This document shows positions 23,202 to 34,206 of a stretch of 64,000 nt of DNA, in pieces; position 1 is the first letter of the stretch, and each line of letters begins with the position of its first letter. Source of the DNA: Calliopum simillimum (lineage: Eukaryota; Arthropoda; Insecta; Diptera; Lauxaniidae); contig OX638372.1 in assembly GCA_951812925.1 (NCBI GenBank), positions 51,830,028-51,894,027 of the forward strand, in the 5' to 3' direction. The position numbers were made by a program, and so were the translations under genes. The notes under the pieces are model-generated. The model made no database searches. It was not told where the DNA came from and worked only from the letters and a program-made list of their open reading frames with translations.

Positions 23202-23735
23202 GCATTTTTAAACTTTTGCTTTTGAAGGCTACGCTTTCTTGACCGAGCTCGTCTATTTTTTTCTCAGAGCTTGTATTTACTGCTATTATTGTCTGAGTAA
23301 AATTTGGTTGGATTATCTCAAAAAAGGCTTCCAGTATAACATGTTGAAAGTTTAACTTATATGGAAGGTGCCCCGTCCTCTTGTCCGAATTCTCTTAGTT
23401 TTTGGTCAGGGCTTGTACTTACTATTTTTAGTTGTTATGTGTAGTTTGCTTGCGTTATTGCAAATAATGCTTTTAGTATTGCGTTTTGAACATATTTTTT
23501 GTATGGGCGATAGGCGTGTCTGTTGACCGATTTCATTCATTTCAATAAGACGAGCTATCTTTGACGACAGAGGCGGTGTACAAAATTTTATTGAATTATC
23601 TTCCACATTTGTCCAGCCAGCCAGCCAGACAAATAGACATATCGACTCAGGAAGTGACGCTGATCAAAAATATATATACTTTTCTATACCTGCCACGTCT
23701 CCTTCTCTGTGTTACAACCGGAAGGACAAAATGGC

Positions 23736-24629
23736 ATAAGAACGAAATGGTTTTAATTTTTTTACGAGCTTCGCTTTATTTCAATAATGGGTTTACTATT
23801 CAAAGTTATTACGAGAGAAAAATACCTTTGTGTTCTAACTTATTGCTTGCAACAAATCCACCCGCTAGGACCATCGTGTAGGACAAAATTGCTTAAGATT
23901 AACTTATCTAAGTAAATGATATCTTGTAGTTTTATGCTTTTTATGGTAGGGTGCAGCAATTTTTCGAAATAATGCAATAATAATAATCAAAGGTTGCAGC
24001 AAAGAATATCTTAGAAGAAATTCAAGCAAACCAATTGCTTAAGACCGTCTACCTTTGCCTCATTTTGCTTTTGTTTAAATCATCTTTTTTTTCAAATTTA
24101 TGTTTTTATGTTCTACAAAATCAAGTCTTAATAGCTGGTGCTCTTCTCAAAAACTGATGTTGGTAAGTAGATGTTACACCAGAAACAACCGTACTGACTG
24201 ACTGCACCTTCTGCTATTAGAAATGAAAATGCATTCGTGCATAACAAATCGTAAATCTGTTTATGATTTTGAGAAATCTCAATGTTAAGCGGCAGTAAAA
24301 GTTGCCATAAATGCAGAAAAAACTGCACGCAATGTGTTGCAATAAACAAAAATAATGAGTAGAAATGAAAGCATAAAATTATTACATATATACTCACTCG
24401 TACCTACCTACATAAATATCTTAAAAAAATTTAACAAACAACAATATCAAGCCATGATTATCAAAAATCTTAAAATCTTAGCTGGATAAGAAGAAGCACG
24501 TAGGAGAATATATAGAAAAAAATTTGGCATGGGTTTTTTTTATAAAAAAAAAAAATAGAACCAACATTTGAAAAGCGAATTTGTATCCGATCTCTTAAAC
24601 AAATTTGAAATGAAAATTTTGAATGGACA
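23736..24629. other. Spacer between family A and the BEL element
   Basis: No supported gene. Short frames on both strands have no recognisable domain. A/T tracts are present. The right end is the target site of the LTR element. Confidence 0.4.
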
Positions 24630-24634
24630 AAATC

Positions 24635-25179
24635 TGTACGGGTGAAGGGTAAAATAAGCCGGACACAAAATTCTAAATTCAATTTGAAAGAGAGTTTTAT
24701 TTATAATTAATAAATATAAATGGGTTTCATGAAGTAATTCCAAATAGTATAATTTTGGTGTATACTTTACAGTACAATTGGGTTTGTAGGATATATGCGT
24801 ATACGTATGTGGGTTCAATAAGTTTGTCCAACGATGTTGTCCACCGGTATCACGTCTTGTTGAGTGTGGTTTTGTTCCTTTGATGTCGTCTTCGTAATTT
24901 CTGTTGATTATTGTAAAATGTCTCCGGATTGTGTTCTGTTGTTGATGTTCTATGTGCTCCACGATCTTATGTTGAGGTTGTTGGGTTTTACGTTGGGATT
25001 AATGTTGGGTTTTATTTACGATGAGTTCGCTGACTTGCTAATTCGATTAGAATGACGAATTTCAGCTTGTCATTTTTACTCGTTGTTCGTACAACGAGTA
25101 AACGACAGCAGCGCTGTGCGGCGGGTCACAAAGGCAGGCAGATATGCAGGATGCACACTGTTTACGTTGGACGTAAACA
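24635..25179 (-). repeat. BEL element LTR (3' LTR relative to coding strand)
   Basis: 545 bp, TGT...ACA borders. On the plus strand it ends with TGTTTACGT-TGG-ACGTAAACA, a 9-bp-stem palindrome placed exactly at the LTR terminus. A second hairpin, ACTCGTTGT-TCGT-ACAACGAGT, lies at about 25079-25100. TATTTATAATTAATAAATAT near 24700 holds AATAAA/TTTATT signals on both strands. The short frames inside are incidental and recur identically in the other LTR. Confidence 0.92.
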
Positions 25180-25347
25180 TTCTGCCCGCCTTGCAGGATC
25201 TATGATCTGCAAAGAGACTTAGACAATAAATTTAGTTAAAAATTCAAACAAAGTGTAGGGTATTTAATGGATTGAGAGTGGGTGTAAAATGACTCAAAGG
25301 CTGCATTGGTAATAGAGTTACCAAGCAAACGCAGCTCTTCAAGTCGT

Positions 25348-27267
25348 TTAAATTCCATTATGCACATCCTTTTGAGCTGAGGGTCGTCTTTTTCTCCTGG
25401 ATTGAGACATATGAGGTGTCTGTGAAGGACTGTTGTCATCTTTAACTCTCAGGTGGCCATCGGATACTTCATTGTAAATGGGTCCTGATAGGGTCCAGCC
25501 AAATATGGTTTCTTGAGCCACAAGAGAACCAAGAACATTATGCAGTACACCACTGCACATAATGTTCGGGTATAAATCACAGCCAATGATGATATCAATG
25601 GGTCTGGACTTATAAAACATAGGGTCTGCTAAATGCAAAGTATTCAAATCATTTGTGGGTGGGTCGACAGAGTAAGCTGGTAGCTTACTTGTCAAAGACT
25701 TTATTATTAAAGCGTTAGCCTTAATGCAAACATTTGTGTTTAAAAATGAACCAATTCCGAGTTCACATGACTCAGTTATTGTTGCTAATTTTGCCTGATT
25801 GATTCCCGATACTTGTGTTGTAACGTTGTGGGTCGGTAATCCAATCCTTTTTGCTAAATCCTCTGAGATGAAAGTCTTTTCGGAACCGGAGTCAATTAGA
25901 GCTCGTGCTTCATAAGTAGTTCCTTGGTGTTGAATTTTTATCATTGCTGTTCCAAGAAGATTTACATCTTTCGATTGGTTCTTCAATTCCTTTTTATGGG
26001 GCTTATAAGCAGTGGACTGTATATTTCGGGTCAAAAATGATTGGGTGGTTGTTATTGCATTCTTACTGGTGCTGGGTATTGAGTCTGGGTCTAATGCTTT
26101 CTGGTGAATCAATGAGTTGTGTCTTTTGTTGCAAAAACGACAACTGTAAGCACTGTTGCACTCTTTTACTCCGTGAGATAGTGCTAAACAATTAAAACAG
26201 CATCCCAATTGCTGCACTGCATCAATTCTCTCTTCCACTTTCATGTCAATGAATCTCGGGCACTCGCGAAGAGTGTGATCTCCATTGCAGAGTCTACAGT
26301 TTTTATTATCTGTATCCGCTTTTGAGTTCTTCGGGTTTGGGTATTCATTCTCAAATCTCTTGGGTTGTGGCTTGGGTCGACACCGATGAATGTCTTCAAC
26401 GGCTATCAAGTCTTTAAACTTTCGGGATAAAAAACTGTCGAATTCCTTCCAAGACGGGTTCTTTGAATGGTCACTTAATGACTTTTCAAAATCTTCTAAG
26501 AAAGCTTTGGGTAACTTTGTAGAGCAAAGATACACTAGTATCGGGTCCCAACTATCAGTATTTATTTTCAAAGTTTTAAGTGTCGATATGCAGTTATTCA
26601 CTGTTCGTTGCAATTTCTTTACTGAAGAACTGAACTTAGGGTCTACATCGGGCAAGTCAAAAAGGGTTTTTAGCTGCAGATTAACCTGCATACGACTGTT
26701 TTCGTATTGGTCTTCAAGATTCAACCAAGCTATACAAAAACCGTCATTGGTTAGAGGAGCCATTTTCACAATGTCTCTAGCCTCACCGCGGGTCTTCTGA
26801 TTGAGATGGAACAATTTTTCCACATTACTCAATCGCTTGTTGTTGATGTAGAGAGCCGTGAATAAATCTCGAAAAGATGGCCAATTCAAATAATCGCCAT
26901 AAAAAATATCGATATCGCAGGGTGGAACACTGATAGGGAAGTCTTGGGTACATGGAGGAGCTGGGGCAGCAACGGGTGATTGCTGTTCCATTTTAACTGG
27001 ACTTAAATACTCCTCCATCGAAGAAAAGTACCTTAAATAGGCTTGCCATGTCTTTTGGTACAACCTCTTCACCTTCTCTTTATCTCCTGCTTCCTTTTCT
27101 GGGAGTTTTCTAACATCTCTATAAGAAGTTTGAAAATTTTGCCATAGATATTCCAACTGCTGTTTTTCACCCCTAAGGCCATAAACATTCAATTGGTCTC
27201 TGGGTGTCTCAGAGTGAATACGTTCCATCTCCAATAAGTCTCTTGCGAAGTTGTAATAATCCTCCAT
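25348..27267 (-). CDS. BEL/Pao Gag-protease polyprotein, truncated before reverse transcriptase
   Basis: A single 639-residue frame forms the capsid-like Gag and the aspartic protease of the element. In order: N-terminal Gag region of about 310 residues; zinc knuckles CRLCNGDHTLREC, then CFNCLALSHGVKEC (CCHC) and CRFCNKRHNSLIH; protease with ALIDSGSEKTFIS (the DSG active site) at about residues 450-460; then the conserved ETIFGWTLSG segment that precedes reverse transcriptase in BEL elements. The frame then leaves recognisable sequence and ends in a basic tail (SQSRRKRRPSAQ). The deletion joint therefore lies near 25350-25450. Start chosen at the first ATG, about 1 kb inside the 5' LTR. Knuckle and protease residues look intact. 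Confidence 0.9.
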   Translation of the reverse strand: MEDYYNFARDLLEMERIHSETPRDQLNVYGLRGEKQQLEYLWQNFQTSYRDVRKLPEKEAGDKEKVKRLYQKTWQAYLRYFSSMEEYLSPVKMEQQSPVAAPAPPCTQDFPISVPPCDIDIFYGDYLNWPSFRDLFTALYINNKRLSNVEKLFHLNQKTRGEARDIVKMAPLTNDGFCIAWLNLEDQYENSRMQVNLQLKTLFDLPDVDPKFSSSVKKLQRTVNNCISTLKTLKINTDSWDPILVYLCSTKLPKAFLEDFEKSLSDHSKNPSWKEFDSFLSRKFKDLIAVEDIHRCRPKPQPKRFENEYPNPKNSKADTDNKNCRLCNGDHTLRECPRFIDMKVEERIDAVQQLGCCFNCLALSHGVKECNSAYSCRFCNKRHNSLIHQKALDPDSIPSTSKNAITTTQSFLTRNIQSTAYKPHKKELKNQSKDVNLLGTAMIKIQHQGTTYEARALIDSGSEKTFISEDLAKRIGLPTHNVTTQVSGINQAKLATITESCELGIGSFLNTNVCIKANALIIKSLTSKLPAYSVDPPTNDLNTLHLADPMFYKSRPIDIIIGCDLYPNIMCSGVLHNVLGSLVAQETIFGWTLSGPIYNEVSDGHLRVKDDNSPSQTPHMSQSRRKRRPSAQKDVHNGI

Positions 27268-28272
27268 GTTAAAAAGTGCTTTAATTGGAAGAATTCAACA
27301 AAAAATTGCTTGGGTTTGAATAAAAAAAGTAGAAAGAACTGAAATCTAAAAAATTTCCACAAAATTCAACAAATATAAAGAGTTTGTTAACAACGGGTTG
27401 ATTGAAAATGGGTTAAGTGGAAAAATTTCACGAACTTTCCTTGATTTACTGAAGATTCTAACCAAAATTGGTAAAAAATCAAAAAAAATCAATAATTTTT
27501 ATTTATAGTTGGGTCACAATGGGTTAAAAATAAATTTCAAAACAAAATTTTTCAACAGTCGGGGTCAAGCGAATCGGAAAAGTCGTAAATCTACGAAATT
27601 TCCCAAAAAACAGTAAATATTGGGACAAAAGCGGTTAAAAACACTTTAAAATCGAAATGGGTCAACTTAGCACCAAAAGGCTACAAAGGGTTAACAAATT
27701 TTAGAATTTTTTATGACTTCCCAAAATTTGGGTAAAAATTTGGCAAAAATCGGGTAAAAAATTTTCAGGGTTTTTTTCGCACCAATCTGGCAACACTAAT
27801 TGAGAACACGATTTAAGTTATGCAAAACTTTCGCTCTCATGTACGTATGTATTTTATATATAAAAAAACCAACGGCAAGAATACAAGCAGCAAAGAAACC
27901 AAATCAACCACCACCAAGTGTACGTATGTATGTAAAATGTATGCACAAATGACTGATTTTGGTTTGGTTTGCTGATCTCGAATTCAATTTCAATTAAAAT
28001 GACTAATTAAAATTAAATTTTTTAAGGGTTTGGGTGGGTTTAAAGAAACTATTTTCGGTACGAATACAACCCGAAAATGAAAATGTCTGCACAAAAAGAT
28101 GAATTATGCTTTTTGCACAGTCAATTTTGATAAAAAAAATTCACCTTTTGAAATCAAAACTCACTGATTTTCCTTTTGGGTGCTGTTTTTTTCTCGAAAT
28201 TGTTGTGTTGATGCTGCTGGGTCTGTGTCCGTCCGTGCTGCTGTTCAATTCGACGGCTCGCGTGGACCAAAA

Positions 28273-28817
28273 TGTACGGGTGAAGGGTAAAATAAGCCGG
28301 ACACAAAATTCTAAATTCAATTTGAAAGAGAGTTTTATTTATAATTAATAAATATAAATGGGTTTCATGAAGTAATTCCAAATAGTATAATTTTGGTGTA
28401 TACTTTACAGTACAATTGGGTTTGTAGGATATATGCGTATACGTATGTGGGTTCAATAAGTTTGTCCAACGATGTTGTCCACCGGTATCACGTCTTGTTG
28501 AGTGTGGTTTTGTTCCTTTGATGTCGTCTTCGTAATTTCTGTTGATTATTGTAAAATGTCTCCGGATTGTGTTCTGTTGTTGATGTTCTATGTGCTCCAC
28601 GATCTTATGTTGAGGTTGTTGGGTTTTACGTTGGGATTAATGTTGGGTTTTATTTACGATGAGTTCGCTGACTTGCTAATTCGATTAGAATGACGAATTT
28701 CAGCTTGTCATTTTTACTCGTTGTTCGTACAACGAGTAAACGACAGCAGCGCTGTGCGGCGGGTCACAAAGGCAGGCAGATATGCAGGATGCACACTGTT
28801 TACGTTGGACGTAAACA
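28273..28817 (-). repeat. BEL element LTR (5' LTR relative to coding strand)
   Basis: The same length as the other LTR and, as far as I can compare by eye, the same sequence base for base, including both hairpins. It is followed on the plus side by the AAATC duplication at 28818-28822. Transcription of the element should start in this LTR and run leftward. Confidence 0.92.
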
Positions 28818-28824
28818 AAATCAT

Positions 28825-29110
28825 TTAAGGTGAAAAATTAAATTACGAAATAGAATGGCCAATAACTCCAAAATTATAGAAATATGTAGAAATATTGTAA
28901 ATTGAAGATTTGAATTCAGCGGTTAAAAATCGATACAAAAATTGAATTTTAAGATTCGAAATCAAAATTTTTCTATATTAAGGATCACTTTTCGGGATAG
29001 AAATAGTCATTAAATGGTTTCTGAAACGGACCAAATTTTACATGATGCTTATTAAAATCAAAAAAATCAGAGCGAAATTCTAAGCAACTATAATTTTTTC
29101 CACATAAATT
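28825..29110 (+). repeat. Dispersed repeat, related to 60130-60420
   Basis: The segment ends with CTGAAACGGACCAAATTTTA followed by ATGATGCTTA. The counterpart at about 60340-60375 reads CTGAAATGGACCAAATTTTA then ATGGTGCTTA. Preceding text (AGGATCACTTTTCGGG against AGGACCACTTTCCGG) also aligns. The BEL element was inserted at its left side. Non-coding. Confidence 0.5.
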
Positions 29111-29309
29111 GAAACCAGTCTAACCTAGGTCCAAAAAAATAACATAAAAACAACAAATATAAACAAGAATTGTAATTTCCAACGTGTTTTTTATGCCACA
29201 TTCAAATTTCGAAACTTCAAGACTTTACACAATTTTTTTATAGGTAAAACATCTGATCGATTTTGGGTGCGAATATCAAAGAAAAAAAAATTTTATCCTT
29301 AATTTTAAT

Positions 29310-30190
29310 CCTTTGTCCTTCCGTTTGTAACGCAGGGAAAGAGGAGTGGCAGGTATAGAAAAGTATATTCTTGATCGGCGTCACCTCTTGAATTGATTTA
29401 GACATGTCAGTCTGTCTGGCTGGCTGTCCGTCTGTGGAAATATTTTTTAAGGGAAAACTATAATTCGATGAAATTAAGTACTGTGAATTTGCCGTAAAAG
29501 TTAGCTCGAGGGATTGAAAATGAGCGAAATTGGGCGACGGACACGCCCACTACCCATACAAAAAATATATTCAAAATGCAACTTCAGGAGTATTTTTCAT
29601 GACAATGCAACCACAATAGAAATAAATACTAGGAATCGTTAGCACAAGCTCTGGAAAAAAACAAGTAGAATTCAGAAGAGAGGGCGTGGCATCTCCCATA
29701 TAAGCAAAAGTTTCAAAATGCCATACTGAATGAGTTTTTTAAGACTACCCAACTAAATTTCACTCAAACACTAAAAACTATAAGTGCAAGCTCTGAGCAA
29801 ATACTGGGTGAACTCGGACAAGAAGGCGTGGGACCTCCCATATAAGCAAAATCTTCAAAACGCTATACAGAAAACGTTTTTTAAGACTACCCAACTAAAT
29901 TCCACTCAAACACTATAAACGCAAGCTCTGAGGAAAAACTGGATGAACTCGGACAAGAGGGCGTGATACCTCCGATACAAGCAAAAGTTTCAAAACGCTA
30001 TACTCAAAACGTTTTTTGAGATTGTCCAATTGAATTGCACTAAGAACTACTACTAAGAACTACTAAGACACTATATATGCAAGCTCTGAGCAAAAACTAA
30101 GTGAACTTAGACAAGAGGGCGTGGCACCTTCCATATTGGCAAAATTTTTATAATACTGCAGTGTAGGGTATTTAATATTTGGCCAGGCCA
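29310..30190 (-). repeat. Dispersed repeat family A, copy 4 (reverse)
   Basis: Blocks appear in reverse order: TTTGTCCTTCCGTTTGTAA, AATATACTTTTC complement, CGGCGTCACCTC, CTGGCTGGCTGTCC, GGGCGACGGACACGCCC, then three successive GGGCGTGGxACCTCCCATATAAGC units (about 29680, 29830, 29960, with another at 30115), and finally GTAGGGTATTTAATATTTGG and GTGTAACACCCTTACT, the family border. This copy is uninterrupted and shows that the GGTGCCACGCCC block is itself tandemly repeated, with a spacing of about 130-155 bp. Confidence 0.75.
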
Positions 30191-30312
30191 AGTGTAACAC
30201 CCTTACTAATTTAAGGATGATACCATTCGATGCACATAATTACAGTAATCCATATATTAATATGCAAGACAAAAACTTATCCATCTTTTTTCACTATGTT
30301 AGAAATGGATTA

Positions 30313-30665
30313 CGACCTTAAATTATACACCATTAAAAAGGTATTTGTGTGTAGATGTGCACAAAGTTAAAACAGTCAAAATTAATTACAAATATTTCAA
30401 TATTAACAACAACAAAATACATGGTCACACAGAGCTGAATAAAGGATAAAGCACAAAGAAAAATACAAAAAGCATAGCACTGTCTTCATGTTTTTTGTTT
30501 TGCTTATATTTCGCTTAAATTATACCAGAGATGATAAATGAGTTATTCTATTTCGTACCAAATAGCACAAAAAAGTACTAAAAGTGCCCAAAAAGTACCA
30601 AAATTATTTCATACATTTGTAGTCGAGTTTTGAACACTGGACGATTCTAGTTTACATTAAATTTG
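30313..30665 (+). repeat. Diverged 350-bp duplicated segment, copy 2
   Basis: Aligns in order with 19884-20250: TTAAATTATACACCATTA, GTGTAGATGTGCACAAAGTT, GTCACACAGAGCTGAA, and AAAAGTACTAAAAGTG at the end, followed by CGATTCTAGTTT shared with about 20238. Non-coding. Confidence 0.7.
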
Positions 30666-32164
30666 ATAGAATTTTTTAAATAGGTCGGATAGTTTGTATT
30701 TTTTAAAAACAGATTTTTAAGAAAAAATTAACAATTTACACAGTAAAAACTGGCAAAGCCCATTTATATCTGGCTTTTATCAAAAAAGTTGAAAAATCTG
30801 CCCATACACTTTTATGCGCAACATCCTGAGCTGCTTTATGTTTTTATGTCAAAATGAAGCTGAGAATGTTTCAAATAACAATTAATTCATAGACTTTTCA
30901 ACATTTTTGTTTCAAGTCAGTTTAACGTCTTCAAAGATAAGCGTTCCCGGTTTTTACTTTGTAAGTAGCTTATTTTTTTCATTAAAATTGATTTTGAAAA
31001 AAATCTATCAGACCGATTTAAACAATTCAAGCTTTAAGATTTGAATTCAATTTTCAGAATCAAATGGCATTTTCTATTTGTGAAAATTTCATAAAACTTG
31101 GAGATTTTCTTACACTAAGCATGCCAGAAATTTAAAATAAATTGAGTTATTTTATGCTGCGTCCTTTTGTTATATTAAGGACACACGAAAAAAACAACAA
31201 CAACTTGACGTGCAACTAAGCGGCTTGGATACTGCATGCAGCCTGCCGCATTGCCAACACTCGAACAACTGCAACAACAAAACTATCGTAGAGCCACTTA
31301 TGCGTTTGTAGTAAATTCGTAACGCCTTTCGTCCTGCCTGCTAAACTTTGAGTGCTTACAAATGAAGCACTCGTCTCGTGTGTATGTATGTACGTATATG
31401 AGTGTGGTAAGTGTAACAACTATTTAGTGCTGTTGCTTATCCTTTCATAGGAGAGCAACACACACATGTACGCATACTTTTAACGGATATGCGCAAGGAT
31501 CTTGTTTTAAGCTGTTAGTTGGTACTCAACAAATGGTCAATGCATATACTACAAGTACAGTGGTATACATATATGTATAGGCCAAAGTGCTGGACAGGAA
31601 GGAAGTAACAGCAACAATACAAACAACAACAACAAAATGTGTGCGGTTTGCTTTTTGCTCTTTGCCATTAAAGGATTTTGTATAAAATAAACTTTTCTTG
31701 AGAGCGAAATATGATATTTTAGTTTACTCTATTGTCTGTTGCTATAGAAAATAGCTTTAGAAGAAAAAGCATTTCTCTTCTTCTTGATTTCATTTTTTTT
31801 ACTTTGATCCAGAGCATGAGATATTTGGTTCCTTATTATTACTATAAACTTCCTCAGCTGCATTATTTTTGCAATAGTTGCAGCGAAAGTGTGCTAATAG
31901 AAATAAGACAGTGTAAATTTAAGTGTTGCTGTATTCTGATTATTGGTTATGGATTCTTTCTTCTGCTCTTTGAGTCATGGGTTCAATCCCGTTCGGGACA
32001 ATTTTTTTTTTCCTTTTTTTTTTGATTAATAATGTTGTTAGTATCGACGCCTTAAACACTCAAAATGTTACATCATTTTTCGACAATAGAAATTGAAAAG
32101 AAACATACTCTATACATATGTATGTATGCCAACTTTGAAAACGTTTATCACACTATCAAACAAG
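30666..32164. other. Gene-free DNA; B-box/T-tract relic at 31967-32012
   Basis: No gene recognised. CATGGGTTCAATCCC with a following T tract (31967-32012) is the sister of the block near 12010. CAACAACAACAAC near 31623 is a short microsatellite. Short frames are not supported. Confidence 0.4.
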
Positions 32165-32262
32165 TTGAAGTACCTAGCTGCTGTGATTCTTAATCCGACT
32201 GATTTAGATAAGATTAATCCCACGAGAGTTACGAAATTTATAAAAAGCCAACACTCTTCAAA
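32165..32262 (+). pseudogene. C-terminal scrap of an I-like ORF2 (same family as 10.3 kb)
   Basis: The frame contains KYLAAVILNPTDLDKINPT followed by RVTKFIKS, matching the C-terminus of the element at 10302-10450 (RYLGAEILNPNDLGKINPT, then AVKRFIDS) almost residue for residue. Only the last 30 or so codons remain, with no RNase H part. It shows a second, older, opposite-strand copy of the same retrotransposon family. Confidence 0.8.
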
Positions 32263-32719
32263 ATATATTAATAACACTAGTTTACAGCCAAAATCACCTT
32301 TGAATGCCATTATTCATTTAATATGTAAAATCGGCTGCTGATTCCGAAAATAACATTTTTTTTTTTTTTTCTTTCTCGTAGTTAGAGTATATTTTTCTAG
32401 AAGATTTAACGTTACAAAAAACTGGTTTTCTTAGAATATCTCAGAAATGTAGAGTTGCAAATATTACAAACAATATTTACATACTTACTTTAACAAAAAA
32501 GTAACCTTTTAATAAAAGTACCTGGAGACCGATTCCTGCTCGGTCAACAATCTGATCTTATTTTTTTAGTCGATGTTTTTATTCATAGCCATTTTTTGTT
32601 ATGAAACCCGTACCTTTTCACCTCCAATGGTTATGCTTTCAAAATGATAAATTAACCGATGAGAATAATATTTAATAACAAAAAACTCGGAAAGTATCTA
32701 ATGGTATAGAAAAATAACA

Positions 32720-33960
32720 AAAACTCAAAATCTTTTTTTGTTGAAATAGAATGCCCTTCAATAAATAAATGGGATATGCCACGCACCCAAAAAACTTCGT
32801 CTTTTGTATGGGGGCTAAAATATCTTATTTTCGAAAGATCATAACTCGGAAAATAAGAGTCCTATTGGAAAAATCCGGAAAGATATTTTGATAAGGAAAA
32901 GTGTGGCTATCCGATTCCATTCTAGCCATGCTGTAAGACTAAAAAAACAGCGTTTTTTTTGGCTGGGTTATTAACCAAAATTTTTATTTTGGTAAAAAGT
33001 GGGCGGGACAATTATTGAACAAAGCCCACTTTTTGTTATGCTTTAGATACTCTTGATCCAGATCCGCATGCCAAATTTCATCGAAATATGTTGTACCACT
33101 TGCGAGAAATGGCATTTAATGTGTTTTACTTGTATGGGAGGTTCCACGCCCACAGGCGATAACTTGCCTAATTTCAATTCGTAGATGCCAAATAGCAAGT
33201 TGACTCCCTACAGTTAAATTCAGAAAGATTGTTTTAGTAGTTTTCTTTTTATAGCGTATTTTATTTTTGTGGGTGGTGCCACGCCCTTTAACGAGTTTTT
33301 AAACATGGCGGCATGTCACATATTATAACTTATTATCAGGGGTAAAATCTTTTACATTTTCATTATATTTGTTGGAGTCATTTTTGAGTAATATTGAATC
33401 AAAATTTTCAATGGTTGAAAAGGGGGCGTGATACTTCTTCGATACCGCCTACTTTTCGTTTATTAGAAGGTATTGATAAGCAGTATCCACATACCAAATT
33501 TCATTAAAATATCTTGTAACATTTGCGAGGAATAGCATTTAACGTAATTTGCTTGTATGGGAGGTTCCACGCGCAATGGCGATATTTCACCCACTTTCAA
33601 AACAAAGATGCCCTAAAGCAATTACGCTCCACACATTTAATTTCAGAAAGATTGCTTTAGTAGTTTTCTTTTTATACCGTTTTATGTTTTTGTGGGCCAT
33701 GCCCTTCAACGAGTTTTTCCAATGAATGGCGTATCACATATTAATTCCTGTTTGCAAAGGTAACATCTCTTAAATTTTCATTAAAATTGTTGGAGTCGTT
33801 TTCGAGTAATATTGAATCAACATTTTCAAAGGCTCAAAAGTGGGCGTGGCACTTCTTCGATCCCGCCCACAAAGTATTATTAAGCTGTACCTGCTAACCC
33901 CCTGGTGAGCATTAACAAAGTTCAAACCTAGCCCATACTTCATTGTATGCTAGTATCTAA
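32720..33960 (+). repeat. About 420-bp tandem repeat, two full units and a partial third
   Basis: Unit starts lie at about 32993 (AAAAAGTGGGCGGGACA), 33418 (GGGGGCGTGATACTTCTTCG) and 33837 (AAGTGGGCGTGGCACTTCTT). Each unit has the order CCAAATTTCATxxAAATAT, GTATGGGAGGTTCCACGC, AATTTCAGAAAGATTG, TAGTTTTCTTTTTATA and GTTGGAGTC..GAGTAATATTGAATCAA. The upstream 32720-32990 part has related GGGATATGCCACGCACCC. These are satellite-like units, non-coding. Confidence 0.8.
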
Positions 33961-34206
33961 CACTATTTCAAGTTTCATTAAAATCGCTGTAGCCGTTTTC
34001 GAGAAAAATATTTCGCACAGAAATAAGTACAAAGAAACAAAGAAACCAACATACAATTTTAGCTCGTATGAGAAGAGAAGATTTCAGTAACCGTAAATCT
34101 GTTTTGTGTTTATAAGGACCGTCCCAGAAAAACTTTAAATTTTTATTTCTTATGACTTTTTTTACTTGATCATGGTAATGGTCAAAATATGTATGCTTTT
34201 TCCCTA

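Larger units (their letters stand above)
22420..23735 (+). repeat. Dispersed repeat family A, copy 3 (split by a nested element)
   Basis: Blocks in family order: GAGATGCCACGCCTTCTTGA, ..TCTCAAAAAA, CTTTCAGTAT, then (after 22564-23201) AGCATTTTTAAACTTTTGCT, GCGTGTCTGTTGACCGAT, CAGCCAGCCAGCCAGAC, GTGACGCTGATCAAAAATAT and GTTACAACCGGAAGGACAAA. It lies in the same orientation as copies 1 and 2. Confidence 0.75.
24630..28822 (-). mobile_element. BEL/Pao-type LTR retrotransposon, complete ends, internally deleted
   Basis: Two 545-bp LTRs (24635-25179 and 28273-28817) in direct orientation enclose a 3.1-kb interior. A 5-bp duplication AAATC lies at 24630-24634 and 28818-28822, the length typical of BEL/Pao. 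Coding is on the minus strand, so the right LTR is the 5' LTR. The sequence after it on that strand, within two bases, starts TGGTCCACGCGAGCC, as expected for a tRNA primer-binding site. Upstream of the 3' LTR is AAGGCGGGCAGAA, a purine-rich tract. Full BEL elements are about 6-7 kb. Here reverse transcriptase, RNase H and integrase are missing, so it depends on other copies. The LTRs look identical, which implies recent insertion. Confidence 0.92.

Noticed and set aside
24540..25055. 140-residue minus frame and 63-residue plus frame
   Set aside because: They lie in the BEL LTR and recur identically in the other LTR (28154-28693). They are not genes.
31967..32012. tRNA gene
   Set aside because: Only a B-box-like arm and T tract are present, with no 5' half or acceptor stem. 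Better read as a SINE relic.
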